From contig JAFDZT010000003.1 in the NCBI GenBank assembly GCA_018266735.1, positions 1 to 64,000 on the forward strand: 64,000 nt of DNA, given 5' to 3'. Source of the stretch: Bacteroidota bacterium (lineage in GTDB: Bacteria > Bacteroidota > Ignavibacteria > Kapaibacteriales > Kapaibacteriaceae). The notes under the pieces are model-generated. The model was not told the origin of the DNA, searched no databases, and was given only the letters and a program-made list of their open reading frames with translations. A program made the translations under genes and the position numbers. Below, piece after piece: positions 37,514 through 46,377 of this stretch (the first letter of the stretch is position 1; every line of letters starts with the position of its first letter).

Positions 37514-38262
37514 AAAAGAAGAACACATCGCAGGACCTTCCTGCACAACAACCGGTTCGCTTGAACAGGGCCATTGCCGATGCCGGGATCGCATCCAGGC
37601 GCGCAGCGGACGAGCTGATCGCCTCCGGTGCTGTGCGCGTGAACGGGGCCATCATCAAGGAGTTGGGGACGAAGGTGACCATCGACGACTTCGTCACGGT
37701 GCATGGCGAGCCCATCTCGCGCGACAAACATCTTACCTATGTGATCTTGAACAAGCCCAAGGATGTGATCACGACGGCAAGCGATGAGCTTGGTCGGAAG
37801 ACGGTGTTCGATATCGTGCGCATTCATACACGCTTGTTCACGATCGGTCGACTCGATCGCAATACCACCGGTGTGCTGATCCTGACGAACGACGGAGAGC
37901 TGGCACATCGCATGATGCATCCACGGTATCAGATCCCGCGTGTGTACAAGGCCACCCTGGATGCCCCGATCCGAACGGTCGATGCGCGCAAGATCGCACG
38001 TGGCGTGGAGTTGGAAGACGGCCCCACCTCGCCGTGCGAGGTATTGGTGGATCCGGTCGATGCGCACCGCATCACGCTCATGATCCGCGAAGGACGGAAC
38101 CGCGAAGTACGTCGCATCTTCGAATCGCTTGGCTACGAAGTGAAGCAGCTCGAGCGAAAGTCTTACGCCTTCCTCACGTCGAAGGGACTCACACGTGGTG
38201 ACTACCGTCACCTCACCCGTCAAGAAGTTGCTGAACTCCGGAAGCTTGTGAATCTGACATGA
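37510..38262 (+). CDS. RsuA/RluB-family ribosomal pseudouridine synthase
   Basis: 250 residues with an N-terminal S4 RNA-binding domain (RLNRAIADAGIASRRAADEL, about 17-62) and a pseudouridine synthase domain carrying the catalytic Asp116 in GRLDRNTTGVLI and the late motif REGRNREVRRIFESLG. It isomerises a specific uridine of 16S or 23S rRNA; which one cannot be told from sequence alone. The start overlaps the stop of the glycosyltransferase (ATGA) and its stop overlaps the next start. Confidence 0.93.
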   Translation: MKKKNTSQDLPAQQPVRLNRAIADAGIASRRAADELIASGAVRVNGAIIKELGTKVTIDDFVTVHGEPISRDKHLTYVILNKPKDVITTASDELGRKTVFDIVRIHTRLFTIGRLDRNTTGVLILTNDGELAHRMMHPRYQIPRVYKATLDAPIRTVDARKIARGVELEDGPTSPCEVLVDPVDAHRITLMIREGRNREVRRIFESLGYEVKQLERKSYAFLTSKGLTRGDYRHLTRQEVAELRKLVNLT

Positions 38263-40352
38263 ACTTCCTGAATCCGTTCGTACTGATCGGCATGGCGGCG
38301 GCGGGCATTCCACTGCTCTTGCATTTGCTCAACCTGCGCAAGCTGCGTGTGGTGGAGTTCAGCACGTTGCAGTTCCTGCATGAACTTCAGCAGACGCGCG
38401 TTCGCAAGATCCGCATCCAGCAGATCCTGCTGTTGATACTACGAACGCTCATCATCATCTGTGCGGTCTTTGCCTTTGCACGTCCAACGATCCCGAGCAC
38501 GCTACCACTCCTTGGCATACAACAACGCACGAGCGTTGTGCTCCTCATCGACAACTCTGCGAGCATGGAAGCGGCCGACCAACGTGGAGTGCGACTCCGC
38601 CAGGCGAAGAGCGCTGCGCTCTCCATTCTTGACGGGTTGAAGGATGGCGACGAGGTGGCCGTGCTGCCGCTGGCAGGACCGGACCCGACGCATGCCGTGT
38701 CCTTCACGCGCACGTTCGCCGTTGCACGCGACGAGATCGAACGCCTCGCGCTTTCCGATGCACGCGCCGAACTTCCTGCCGCCCTCCGTCATGCACAGCT
38801 CCTTCTCGACGATGCCTCTGAAGCACATCGCGAGATCTATGTGATCAGTGATGCGCAAGCATCACTCACCGTACGTCCGCCCGCCGATACGAGCGTTCTT
38901 CTTCGGTCGACGGCCACGGTCTTCCTTGTGCGGATCGGGAACGGACAGGATGGATTGGAACAGAATATTTCCGTGGACTCACTCCACGTGCTCACGGCGC
39001 TCTTTCAACCGGACCGACCGATCGAAGTGGAAACGTTCGTGCGCAACGGAAGCACGCGCGATGCGTCGGGTGTGATCGTGACGCTGGCATTCGATGGTGT
39101 GCGTGTGGCACAACGTGCCGTCGACATTCCCGCCGGTGCTACCCGAAGTACAGTGATCTCTGCGCCTGCACAGCGGCGGGGGATGGTGGCCGTATCGACA
39201 GAGGTCGAGAACGATGCCATCGACCGCGACAACACTCGCTATGCCGGCGTCCTCATTCCACCGCGTGCTCGCGTGGCCCTCGTAGGTGCACCGTCGGACG
39301 TCATGTTCGCGCGCACGGCCCTGCGCATGCCGGGCACGGAAGCGGATCAACCAACACTTGATGTCTTTCCGACCCTTGCCGCCGTGCTTCCTTCCCTTGC
39401 ATCCCTCGATGTGGTGATCGTCTGTGGTGGCGATGCACGCGAGTCCGATGCCGTGGCCATCCGTCAATTCGTGGAAGGCGGCGGGGGAGTGTTGGTGTTC
39501 GCGTCGAAGGACGAGTCCACATCGCGCATTGCGACGGCCATGGGAATGAATGTGACCGAGCCAATGGCCTCCTTTGTGCGCGAACCCTGGAAGTTCACGT
39601 CGGTGGAGCGCGCACATCCGCTGTTCCAAGGTGTCTTTAAGGGCACCACCGATCCCAAACGCATCGTCGAGTCACCAACGATCCAAACCATGCGTGCTGC
39701 GACGGGCGGACAGGGGTTGATCCAAACCGCTGGCGGCACATTCCTGATGGAAGTGCTGCGTGGCAATGGTCGCTTCTTGTATTGTGCTGTTCCGCCTACC
39801 ATGGCATGGAGTACGTTGCCAACAACAGGGCTCTTTCCCACCCTCATGGTTCGCAGTGTGCTGTATCTTATGATGCCACGCGATCAAGGCGTGCAGGCAC
39901 TCCTCGGAGAACCTGTCAGTGCTCCGATCCCACCACGGTATGTTGCGCAAAAGACATTCCGCGCAATCGATGCCACAGGCATCATTCAACGCATCGATGC
40001 TGTACCATTACCGTCGGGCGCTGTGCTGCGGATCCCCGGACAGGAGCGAACGGGTGTGATCAAGGTGTCGACGGAAGATTCCAATGCCGTGATGACCGTT
40101 GCAGTGAACATGCCAACGGATGAATCGCAGCTCACGTATCTCGAGAACGAAACTTGGAAGACATCGGTGCGCGCCATGGTCACAGCGCCCGATCTCGTGG
40201 CCGTGGTCGATGCCGGCACGTCGATCCGCGATGAAGTGCAACGCGCTCGCACCGGCTCAGAATTGTGGCCGCTCTTCATTGCATTGGCCTTGCTCTTTGC
40301 ACTCACAGAGATGGCCGTCGTGCGGTTCGGGGCCGTGGAGAAGGCAGCATGA
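38259..40352 (+). CDS. BatA-like membrane protein with VWA domain
   Basis: 697 residues. The N-terminus matches the BatA domain: a first hydrophobic helix (about 6-24), the motif NLRKLRVVEFSTLQFL, then a second helix (about 54-75). A von Willebrand A domain follows with the metal site DNSAS (Asp98, Ser100, Ser102). The middle has an Ig-like region and a class I glutamine amidotransferase-like segment (VEGGGGVLVFASK). One membrane helix closes the protein (about 672-690). Related proteins in Bacteroidota are anchored in the inner membrane and are usually near MoxR ATPase genes; none is seen here. ATGA overlaps occur at both ends. Confidence 0.87.
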   Translation: MNFLNPFVLIGMAAAGIPLLLHLLNLRKLRVVEFSTLQFLHELQQTRVRKIRIQQILLLILRTLIIICAVFAFARPTIPSTLPLLGIQQRTSVVLLIDNSASMEAADQRGVRLRQAKSAALSILDGLKDGDEVAVLPLAGPDPTHAVSFTRTFAVARDEIERLALSDARAELPAALRHAQLLLDDASEAHREIYVISDAQASLTVRPPADTSVLLRSTATVFLVRIGNGQDGLEQNISVDSLHVLTALFQPDRPIEVETFVRNGSTRDASGVIVTLAFDGVRVAQRAVDIPAGATRSTVISAPAQRRGMVAVSTEVENDAIDRDNTRYAGVLIPPRARVALVGAPSDVMFARTALRMPGTEADQPTLDVFPTLAAVLPSLASLDVVIVCGGDARESDAVAIRQFVEGGGGVLVFASKDESTSRIATAMGMNVTEPMASFVREPWKFTSVERAHPLFQGVFKGTTDPKRIVESPTIQTMRAATGGQGLIQTAGGTFLMEVLRGNGRFLYCAVPPTMAWSTLPTTGLFPTLMVRSVLYLMMPRDQGVQALLGEPVSAPIPPRYVAQKTFRAIDATGIIQRIDAVPLPSGAVLRIPGQERTGVIKVSTEDSNAVMTVAVNMPTDESQLTYLENETWKTSVRAMVTAPDLVAVVDAGTSIRDEVQRARTGSELWPLFIALALLFALTEMAVVRFGAVEKAA

Positions 40353-41266
40353 CAGGCGATGCATCGGCTCCACAGCTGCATCCCGACGTTGTACGTCTGC
40401 GTGCACAATGTGCACAGCTCCGACGGCAGTTGCGCGAGATGGCCGAAGCGTGGCACGACATGTCGACAAACCAACGTCGCACCCTCACCACCACCTATGA
40501 CCATCACTTCGGCGGTCGTGAACGCGAGCTTCAACGCGTGGCCATCGAGGCCGCAGAGATCCACCGTCGCGTCGAGCTGTTGAACACGAAATTCGCGCGC
40601 GGCGAGAAGATCACGCAAGAGGTGATCGATCGGGTGAATCTTATCGTGGACAACGAGTTCGAGCGCTTTCACAAACGGCTGCGTGAGGCCTTCGACATGA
40701 CGCGTGCGGAGCGCGATCGCGAGATGGCGGCGCGTGGAGATCAGGCTGCCGACGGAGAGCTCACCACGCTGTATCGTTCGCTTGTGAAGAAACTGCATCC
40801 CGATGTGAACGAGACCACGGAAGAACAACATGCGGCATGGCAGCGTGTGCAGGACGCCTATCAACAGCGCAACATCAGTCAGCTCCGATCGCTGATCGCC
40901 ATGCTCGAAGCCGACGATGCATCGATCGACCACGATGCATCCATCACGGGTGTCGACGAACTCACGGCACTTGCGGCAACGCTTGAGAATCGATGCGACG
41001 TGGAGCGCCGCAAGCTCGAGCGTTTGCAAAGTGAAGAGCCGTTCTGCATCGCGGAGCAACTCACGGATGAGACGTGGCTTGCGGCGCATCGTGCAGAGCT
41101 CGATGCCGGCATTGCGACAAAGCGTCGGGAGATCGTCGACGCACAAGAGATCTATCGAACGCTCACCGGCGGCTTGGTGCCACCGGGGACCGATCTGCTC
41201 AAGACCAAGGACGACAAGACCTTCGATCAGGACTTCATGGACTCCACCTATTTCGGAAAACGCTGA
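40349..41266 (+). CDS. J-domain protein with N-terminal coiled coil
   Basis: 305 residues. A coiled-coil segment lies near residues 14-40 (LRAQCAQLRRQL), another helix bundle covers 60-125, and a J domain with the HPD tripeptide at 150-152 (YRSLVKKLHPDVNE) occupies about 137-182. No Gly/Phe or zinc-finger region is present, so it is a type III (specialised) DnaJ that would recruit Hsp70 to a particular client. The start at 40349 forms ATGA with the previous stop; the longer frame from 40265 is a shadow of the upstream gene. Confidence 0.85.
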   Translation: MTGDASAPQLHPDVVRLRAQCAQLRRQLREMAEAWHDMSTNQRRTLTTTYDHHFGGRERELQRVAIEAAEIHRRVELLNTKFARGEKITQEVIDRVNLIVDNEFERFHKRLREAFDMTRAERDREMAARGDQAADGELTTLYRSLVKKLHPDVNETTEEQHAAWQRVQDAYQQRNISQLRSLIAMLEADDASIDHDASITGVDELTALAATLENRCDVERRKLERLQSEEPFCIAEQLTDETWLAAHRAELDAGIATKRREIVDAQEIYRTLTGGLVPPGTDLLKTKDDKTFDQDFMDSTYFGKR

Positions 41267-43101
41267 TGCCGTATTCCATTGAACAACGCGACGAGCAACT
41301 GCTGAACACGTCGGCCAACATTCTTTACACGCTCGGATTCGAACGGGCACCGCAACACCTCGTCAGCGTCACCATGCGCGTGCAGGCCATCACTGGTCCG
41401 GACGTTGTGCTCGTGATGCCATCGTGGACGCCGGGCAGTTACAAGATCCGCGACTATGCCGGACTGCAGGGCAACGTTCGCGCGTATACTGTTCGCGGCA
41501 CATCGCGCACACCCGCGGCCTTCCATTGGCGCGACAAGGCATCGCTGGTGGTGCAGACCAACGGTGCTGATATCATCGAAGTGGACTACGTGGTGTACGG
41601 CTACGAGCGCACCGTGCGCACTAATCACATCAATCGTTGGCATGCCTTTCTCGTACCGGCCGCCACGTGCATGTATGTGGAAGGACGTCAGGACGAGATC
41701 CATCACGTAGCGCTCACGCACGCACAGAGCGAGTGGCCACATGTGTCGACGGCACTCTCGCCCGTGCGCAAGGGCGATGCAACGTTGCTCGGTGCATTGA
41801 ACTACGACATCCTTGTCGACTCGCCACTCGAGATCGGCGATCACATCGTGCGAACCTTCGAAGCAGAAGGCGCGAAGCACGAGCTCGCATTGGTGACGAA
41901 TCACAACGTCGATGCCGATTGGCTCGTTGAGCAACTCAAGACCATCGTTTCCACCGAGGCGGCCATCTTCGGCGGCGTGCCGTACGACCGATACGTCTTC
42001 GTGCTGCATTGCTTCCCCGGCAACGGCGGCGGACTGGAACATGCTCGTTCCAGTATCAATGGCACGGATCCGCAAACGCTGCTCGACAAGAGCAAGGCCA
42101 TCGATCTGCTCTCGTTGCTCTGTCATGAATACTTCCATCTCTGGAATGTGAAGCGCATCCGTCCCGTCGAGCTCGGCCCCTTCGACTACACCCGCGAACG
42201 CTACACCTCTATGCTCTGGCTGGCGGAAGGTCTCACCTCGTACTACGACGATCTGCTCGCGTATCGCTGCGGATTCACCACCGAGAAGGCCTATCTCGAA
42301 GGCATTGCCAAAGACCACTTCGGAAAGCTCGCCCGCGTGCCGGGTCGTGCACAGATGTCGGTGAAGGACTCCAGCTACCTTGCCTGGCTCAAGCTCTACT
42401 TCGCCCCGGCCCCCGATGCCTCTAACCGATTCCCCTCGTACTACCTCAAGGGCGGCGTGATCTTCCTGCTGCTCGACCTCTACATCATCGATCACACGGA
42501 TGCGCAGAGGTCGCTCGACGATGGACTCCGCGCCATGTGGGAGCAATACCGTATCGATCCTGCAAAGGGCCTCACCGAACAAGAGTGCATCGCCCTCATC
42601 GAGCGCGCCACGGGCGTGCAGGTGCGTGAAATGCTGCAGGGATGGCTCGACGGGACCGAGGAGCTTCCGCATGCCGAGATCCTTGCCGCCATGGGCCTTA
42701 CCCTCGAGCTCAAGCCGCCCTCCACCAGCGCAATAACCTTCGGCGAGAATCGTACCTTTGCTTCTGTGCAGGCCGATGTGATGGCCGGGTGGACATGTGC
42801 CGACGTCAACGGTCGCATCATCGTTCGCGCTGTCGAAGACGGTGGCCCTGCCCAACGCGCCGGCATTGGCGTCGACGACGAGATCCTTGCCGTCAATGAC
42901 AAACGCGTTGCCTCGCCCGCCCATCTGGACAGGCTGATGGCAGAGCAAGGCGGCACGGCGGCACGGATCACAGCGCATTGCGACGGTCGCCTCTACACAA
43001 CGTCGATCACCTGCGTGCCAACGGCAACGTTCACGCTCACCGAATCCGCAACACTTACCGAACATCAACTCGCAAACCGGAAACGCTGGCTCCACCGTTG
43101 A
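41266..43101 (+). CDS. M61 family metallopeptidase with PDZ domain
   Basis: 611 residues. The N-terminal domain has PGSYKIRDYAG, typical of M61 (glycyl aminopeptidase) proteins. The gluzincin motif HEYFH is at residues 287-291 with the downstream Glu in WLAEGLTSYYDDL near 321. A PDZ domain lies near the C-terminus (about 500-590, GGPAQRAGIGVDDEILAVND). No clear signal peptide is seen, so a cytoplasmic location is likely. The start overlaps the previous stop (TGATG), and its stop overlaps the TTG start of the next gene. It may trim peptides or misfolded products handled by the J-domain protein; that link is inference. Confidence 0.92.
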   Translation: MPYSIEQRDEQLLNTSANILYTLGFERAPQHLVSVTMRVQAITGPDVVLVMPSWTPGSYKIRDYAGLQGNVRAYTVRGTSRTPAAFHWRDKASLVVQTNGADIIEVDYVVYGYERTVRTNHINRWHAFLVPAATCMYVEGRQDEIHHVALTHAQSEWPHVSTALSPVRKGDATLLGALNYDILVDSPLEIGDHIVRTFEAEGAKHELALVTNHNVDADWLVEQLKTIVSTEAAIFGGVPYDRYVFVLHCFPGNGGGLEHARSSINGTDPQTLLDKSKAIDLLSLLCHEYFHLWNVKRIRPVELGPFDYTRERYTSMLWLAEGLTSYYDDLLAYRCGFTTEKAYLEGIAKDHFGKLARVPGRAQMSVKDSSYLAWLKLYFAPAPDASNRFPSYYLKGGVIFLLLDLYIIDHTDAQRSLDDGLRAMWEQYRIDPAKGLTEQECIALIERATGVQVREMLQGWLDGTEELPHAEILAAMGLTLELKPPSTSAITFGENRTFASVQADVMAGWTCADVNGRIIVRAVEDGGPAQRAGIGVDDEILAVNDKRVASPAHLDRLMAEQGGTAARITAHCDGRLYTTSITCVPTATFTLTESATLTEHQLANRKRWLHR

Positions 43102-45218
43102 GATCCTTCCGCACCATCTTCCTCCTTCTTGGCGTTGCATTGTCGCTCACGCATTGTGCGTGGTACGACAACCAGACCACGTATTTCAATACGTACTACA
43201 ACATGCAACGCATCATGAACGAGGTGGAGGATGAGTTCTCGTATCAGGACGAGAACAAGCGCACGAAGCCTCGTGTGCTCGTTCCCAGCATTGTTGGTAT
43301 GGAAGCCAAGAAGGATCCCAATGCGCCGAACTCTCCTGCCTTCCTGCGAGAGTTCATCATCGAGCGAAGCAAGCTGCAGCCGGTGAATGTGAAGGTGGAC
43401 AGTATTCTGATCAAGGGTTCGAAGATCCTGGCCAATCACCCGAAATCGCGCTATGTGGAAGGCACGCTCTTCCTGATGGCCAAGGCCTACTTCTATCGTA
43501 ACGAGTGGGTGCCGTCGCAAGTGAAGTGCGTGGAGATGATCGAGCAGTTCTCCGATGGAGATCTCTCGCCCGATGCACATTTGTTGCTCGCCAAGAACTA
43601 TCTGATCCAGCGCAAGATGTCGCAGGGTCTCACGATGCTCTCCAAGACCGTCGACGTGGCCTGGTACAAGGATCGGTACGACATCCTCTCGCAAGCCTAT
43701 CGGATCCAGGCAGAGCTGGCGCTGGAGAATGGCGACCTGGAGAAAGCGGTTCAACCGTACAAGCAAGCCGTTGCGCAATGCGAAGACAACGAGCAGAGTG
43801 CGCGCTGGCAAGTGGATGTTGCTTCCATCTACTACCGTCGTGGAGCAGATTCCCAGGCTATTGCGGCCTTTGAAAAGGTCTTCACGTACACGCCCGATGT
43901 GTTGGCGCAATTCGAATCGAAACTCTATACGGCTGCGGCCCACGTCCACCTTGGTCATTACGATCAGGCAGAGCTCATCTTCAAAGAGCTCGAGGACAAT
44001 CGCAACTTCACGGAATGGACGTCCTTCATCGTTGCCGAGCGCATGGCCATGGACCGTGCGCGCAAGGAGAACCTGAACGATCCGACGATCATTGCGCAGG
44101 AGAAGAAAGCAGACACGGCCTTTGTGGGCAGACCCGAACTCATGGCGCAGGCATTCCAGAAGGGGATGACGCTGTATAAGCAGGGCAAGTATTCAGAAGC
44201 ACTTCCGTATTTCGCCAAGGCAAAGGTGGTGCGTACACCTGTGTATGACGTGGCGGCCAAGTACTTCAACCTGATCAAGCAATGGGAAGATGAGCATCGC
44301 AAGATCGCCGGCTATGAGCGCATCATCATGGAGCGCGAGACCATGCGCGACACGATCGCCATCATGAAGTCGGCCTCGCGGTTCTCGCTCGGTCGCGTAC
44401 ACGAGCAAATGGGCAACGCCGATTCTTCCGTTCACTACTACAAGCTTGCCTTCGACAGTACAGCCGTCAGCGATCAGGCACGCAGTCGCTACCTCTACGC
44501 TCAGGCACGTATGCTGCGAGAGTCCGACCCCGAAGTGGCCGACTCGCTTTTGGAAGTGCTCTCGCGTGATTTTCCGAAGTCCGACTTCGGCAAGGAAGCT
44601 CAGTCAAGTCTTGGCTACGTGGGCGACCTGCAGGCCGACGATGCATCGGAGCTCTATCGCAGTGCGAACAGTTTCCGGGCCATCAAGGACTATGCCTACG
44701 CCACGCGGCAATACATGGCCATCGTGACGAACTTCCCGACCAGTGAGCTTGCTCCGAAGGCGCTCTATGCTTTGGGCTACATGCACGAACGCAACCTCGA
44801 CCAGCCCGACAGTGCGCGGTACTACTATGGTCTGCTCGTCGAAAAGTATCCGCGTTCCGAATACGCAAAGGAAGTACGTCCAAGTCTTGAGTTCGCCCTT
44901 GCCAAGCTCAATGGGGCAGAGGTGTCGGATTCACTCTTGCTGAACGACCTCGATGCAGAACGCGCCAAGAAGGCCAAGGAGAACGAACTCGATCCACTCC
45001 AGCAGCTCATCAAGAACAACAAGGATGCGTTGCAGGTAACAGCGCCGGGCGTCACGATCCCCGGTATGCCGCCAGGAACCAACGTCAACGACATGTTGAA
45101 GGGTCAGTTAGACAAGTTGAAGGGCGGTCTCCCAACCGTCCCCGGAGGCCCAACGGTCACACCTCCGTCACAGCCGGCGCCGAATCCGAGCGATACGACA
45201 AGCCCTAAAAAGCCGTAG
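43098..45218 (+). CDS. TPR-repeat lipoprotein, SprE/PorW-like
   Basis: 706 residues from a TTG start at 43098 that overlaps the previous stop (TTGA). The start was chosen because it places a short lipoprotein signal (RSFRTIFLLLGVALSLTHC) directly at the N-terminus, with Cys20 as lipidation site (LTHC, His at -1 is unusual). After it comes WYDNQTTYFNTYYNMQRI, reminiscent of the Tyr/Asn-rich start of SprE/PorW, the TPR lipoproteins of the type IX secretion and gliding machinery. The remainder is tandem TPR helices (KAYFYRNEW, YDQAELIFKEL, ALYALGYMHERN), and the C-terminus is Pro/Thr-rich. The PorW relation is suggestive only. Confidence 0.82.
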   Translation: MRSFRTIFLLLGVALSLTHCAWYDNQTTYFNTYYNMQRIMNEVEDEFSYQDENKRTKPRVLVPSIVGMEAKKDPNAPNSPAFLREFIIERSKLQPVNVKVDSILIKGSKILANHPKSRYVEGTLFLMAKAYFYRNEWVPSQVKCVEMIEQFSDGDLSPDAHLLLAKNYLIQRKMSQGLTMLSKTVDVAWYKDRYDILSQAYRIQAELALENGDLEKAVQPYKQAVAQCEDNEQSARWQVDVASIYYRRGADSQAIAAFEKVFTYTPDVLAQFESKLYTAAAHVHLGHYDQAELIFKELEDNRNFTEWTSFIVAERMAMDRARKENLNDPTIIAQEKKADTAFVGRPELMAQAFQKGMTLYKQGKYSEALPYFAKAKVVRTPVYDVAAKYFNLIKQWEDEHRKIAGYERIIMERETMRDTIAIMKSASRFSLGRVHEQMGNADSSVHYYKLAFDSTAVSDQARSRYLYAQARMLRESDPEVADSLLEVLSRDFPKSDFGKEAQSSLGYVGDLQADDASELYRSANSFRAIKDYAYATRQYMAIVTNFPTSELAPKALYALGYMHERNLDQPDSARYYYGLLVEKYPRSEYAKEVRPSLEFALAKLNGAEVSDSLLLNDLDAERAKKAKENELDPLQQLIKNNKDALQVTAPGVTIPGMPPGTNVNDMLKGQLDKLKGGLPTVPGGPTVTPPSQPAPNPSDTTSPKKP

Positions 45219-45290
45219 TTACGAGTGACGAGTGACGAGTGACAAGTGACGAGTGACAAGTCACATTCTGTATTATGTATTCTGTATTGC
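45218..45290. repeat. Heptamer tandem repeats (GTGACRA)n followed by (TTCTGTA)3
   Basis: Units GTTACGA/GTGACGA/GTGACAA run head to tail from 45218 to 45259. A junction TCACA is followed by TTCTGTA, TTATGTA and TTCTGTA at 45266-45286. The first unit equals the tract at 5313-5380; the second is the reverse complement of that at 22344-22368. It fills the space between the convergent TPR lipoprotein and clpS genes. Confidence 0.92.
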
Positions 45291-45298
45291 TCTTCCGA

Positions 45299-45592
45299 TT
45301 AAAACTCCAGCTGCGTATGCAGCGCGATCTCCTCCAAGATCGACGATACCCGTAGGCATTCGATCATCTGGCCTTCAAAGACCGTGCTTTTCCCCACATA
45401 GTGCACTTCGTGCGTGCATTGTTGGGCGTGGGCGGCGCTGCAGTTGGTTGCGCGGACGATCTGGGCGATCACCTCATCAAAGGTATGCCAGTCGTCATTG
45501 AACAGGATCACCCGTACCGGCATGGCCAGTTCGGTGAGGACGTCGTCCTCCGAGGATCCCTGTTCCCAGGGGAGATTATTCCATGTGCTCAT
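45299..45592 (-). CDS. clpS: ATP-dependent Clp protease adaptor protein ClpS
   Basis: A 97-residue protein with the ClpS core VRVILFNDDWHTFDEVIAQIV and HEVHYVGKSTVFEG. ClpS delivers N-degron substrates to ClpA(P). The Asn-Asp pair of the substrate pocket (FNDD) and the His of VHYVGK are present. ATG at 45592 was chosen; a TTG four codons earlier is the alternative. It diverges from the CADD-type gene. No clpA is in the window. Confidence 0.95.
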   Translation of the reverse strand: MSTWNNLPWEQGSSEDDVLTELAMPVRVILFNDDWHTFDEVIAQIVRATNCSAAHAQQCTHEVHYVGKSTVFEGQMIECLRVSSILEEIALHTQLEF

Positions 45593-45619
45593 ATCAGGGT
45601 GCAAAATTACGAAAACTCC

Positions 45620-45627
45620 TATCTTTG
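45620..45627 (+). promoter_or_regulatory. Putative -7 element of the CADD-type gene
   Basis: TATCTTTG, identical to the -7 box in front of rpsT, lies 52 bases before the ATG at 45679. No TTTG is found at the matching -33 distance, so the call is weak. Confidence 0.35.
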
Positions 45628-45678
45628 TTGCTCAAGAACACAAAACCAACTCCCATCATTTTTGGTAGGGTCCAGACC

Positions 45679-46371
45679 ATGACCACAGAACAGTTCCTCG
45701 CGCAACTCGACGCCATCGTGTCCGAGCGACACATGCTGCAACATCCGTTCTATCTGATGTGGAACGAGGGCACGCTTTCGATCGACATGCTTCGCGAGTA
45801 CGCGAAGGAGTACTACCACCAGGTGCACTTCTTCCCAACGTACGTGAGCGCCACGCATGCGAACTGCGACGATATGGAGATCCGCCAGATGCTGCTCGAG
45901 AACCTGATGGAAGAAGAGCACGGTGCAGGCAACCACCCAGAGCTGTGGCTGCGCTTTGCAGAGGCACTGGGTTGCTCGCGCGAAGAAGTGCTGAGCCGCA
46001 AGTATCTGTCGCACACCCGTGCATCGGTACGCATCCTCAAGGAACTCGCACGTCGCAACAACCCTGCCGAAGGCCTTGCCGCCCTCTATGCCTACGAATC
46101 CCAGATCCCCGAGATCTCCACGACGAAGATCGCCGGACTGAAGAAGTTCTACGACATGGACACACCGAACGCACTGGAGTTCTTTGCCGTGCACGAGCAT
46201 GCCGACGAGATCCACCGCACGGTAACGCGCGAAGCACTGGTTCGCCTGTGCAAGACCGACGAACAAAAGGAAGCGGCACTCGATGCGGCACGCGAAGCGG
46301 CCGATGCCTTTAACCTGCTGCTCGATGGCGTGTACACCACCTGGTGCACCGAGAAGGTCTCCCTGAACTAA
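45679..46371 (+). CDS. CADD-type diiron protein, probable self-sacrificing p-aminobenzoate synthase
   Basis: 230 residues, all-alpha heme-oxygenase/PqqC-like fold. In Chlamydia the homologue CADD makes p-aminobenzoate for folate from one of its own tyrosines. As I recall the chlamydial numbering, the metal ligands are Glu81, His88, Glu142, His174, Asp178 and His181, with Tyr27, Tyr43 and Lys152 also required. Every one is found here two positions earlier: Tyr25, Tyr41, Glu79, His86, Glu140, Lys150, His172, Asp176 and His179. The start at 45679 gives the family length; the longer frame overlaps clpS and the promoter. The next gene starts six bases after its stop and is probably co-transcribed. 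Confidence 0.87.
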   Translation: MTTEQFLAQLDAIVSERHMLQHPFYLMWNEGTLSIDMLREYAKEYYHQVHFFPTYVSATHANCDDMEIRQMLLENLMEEEHGAGNHPELWLRFAEALGCSREEVLSRKYLSHTRASVRILKELARRNNPAEGLAALYAYESQIPEISTTKIAGLKKFYDMDTPNALEFFAVHEHADEIHRTVTREALVRLCKTDEQKEAALDAAREAADAFNLLLDGVYTTWCTEKVSLN

Positions 46372-46377
46372 GAACCT

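Noticed and set aside
41248..43140. A 630-codon minus-strand frame opposite the M61 peptidase
   Set aside because: The plus strand encodes clear HEYFH and PDZ motifs; the antisense frame has none.
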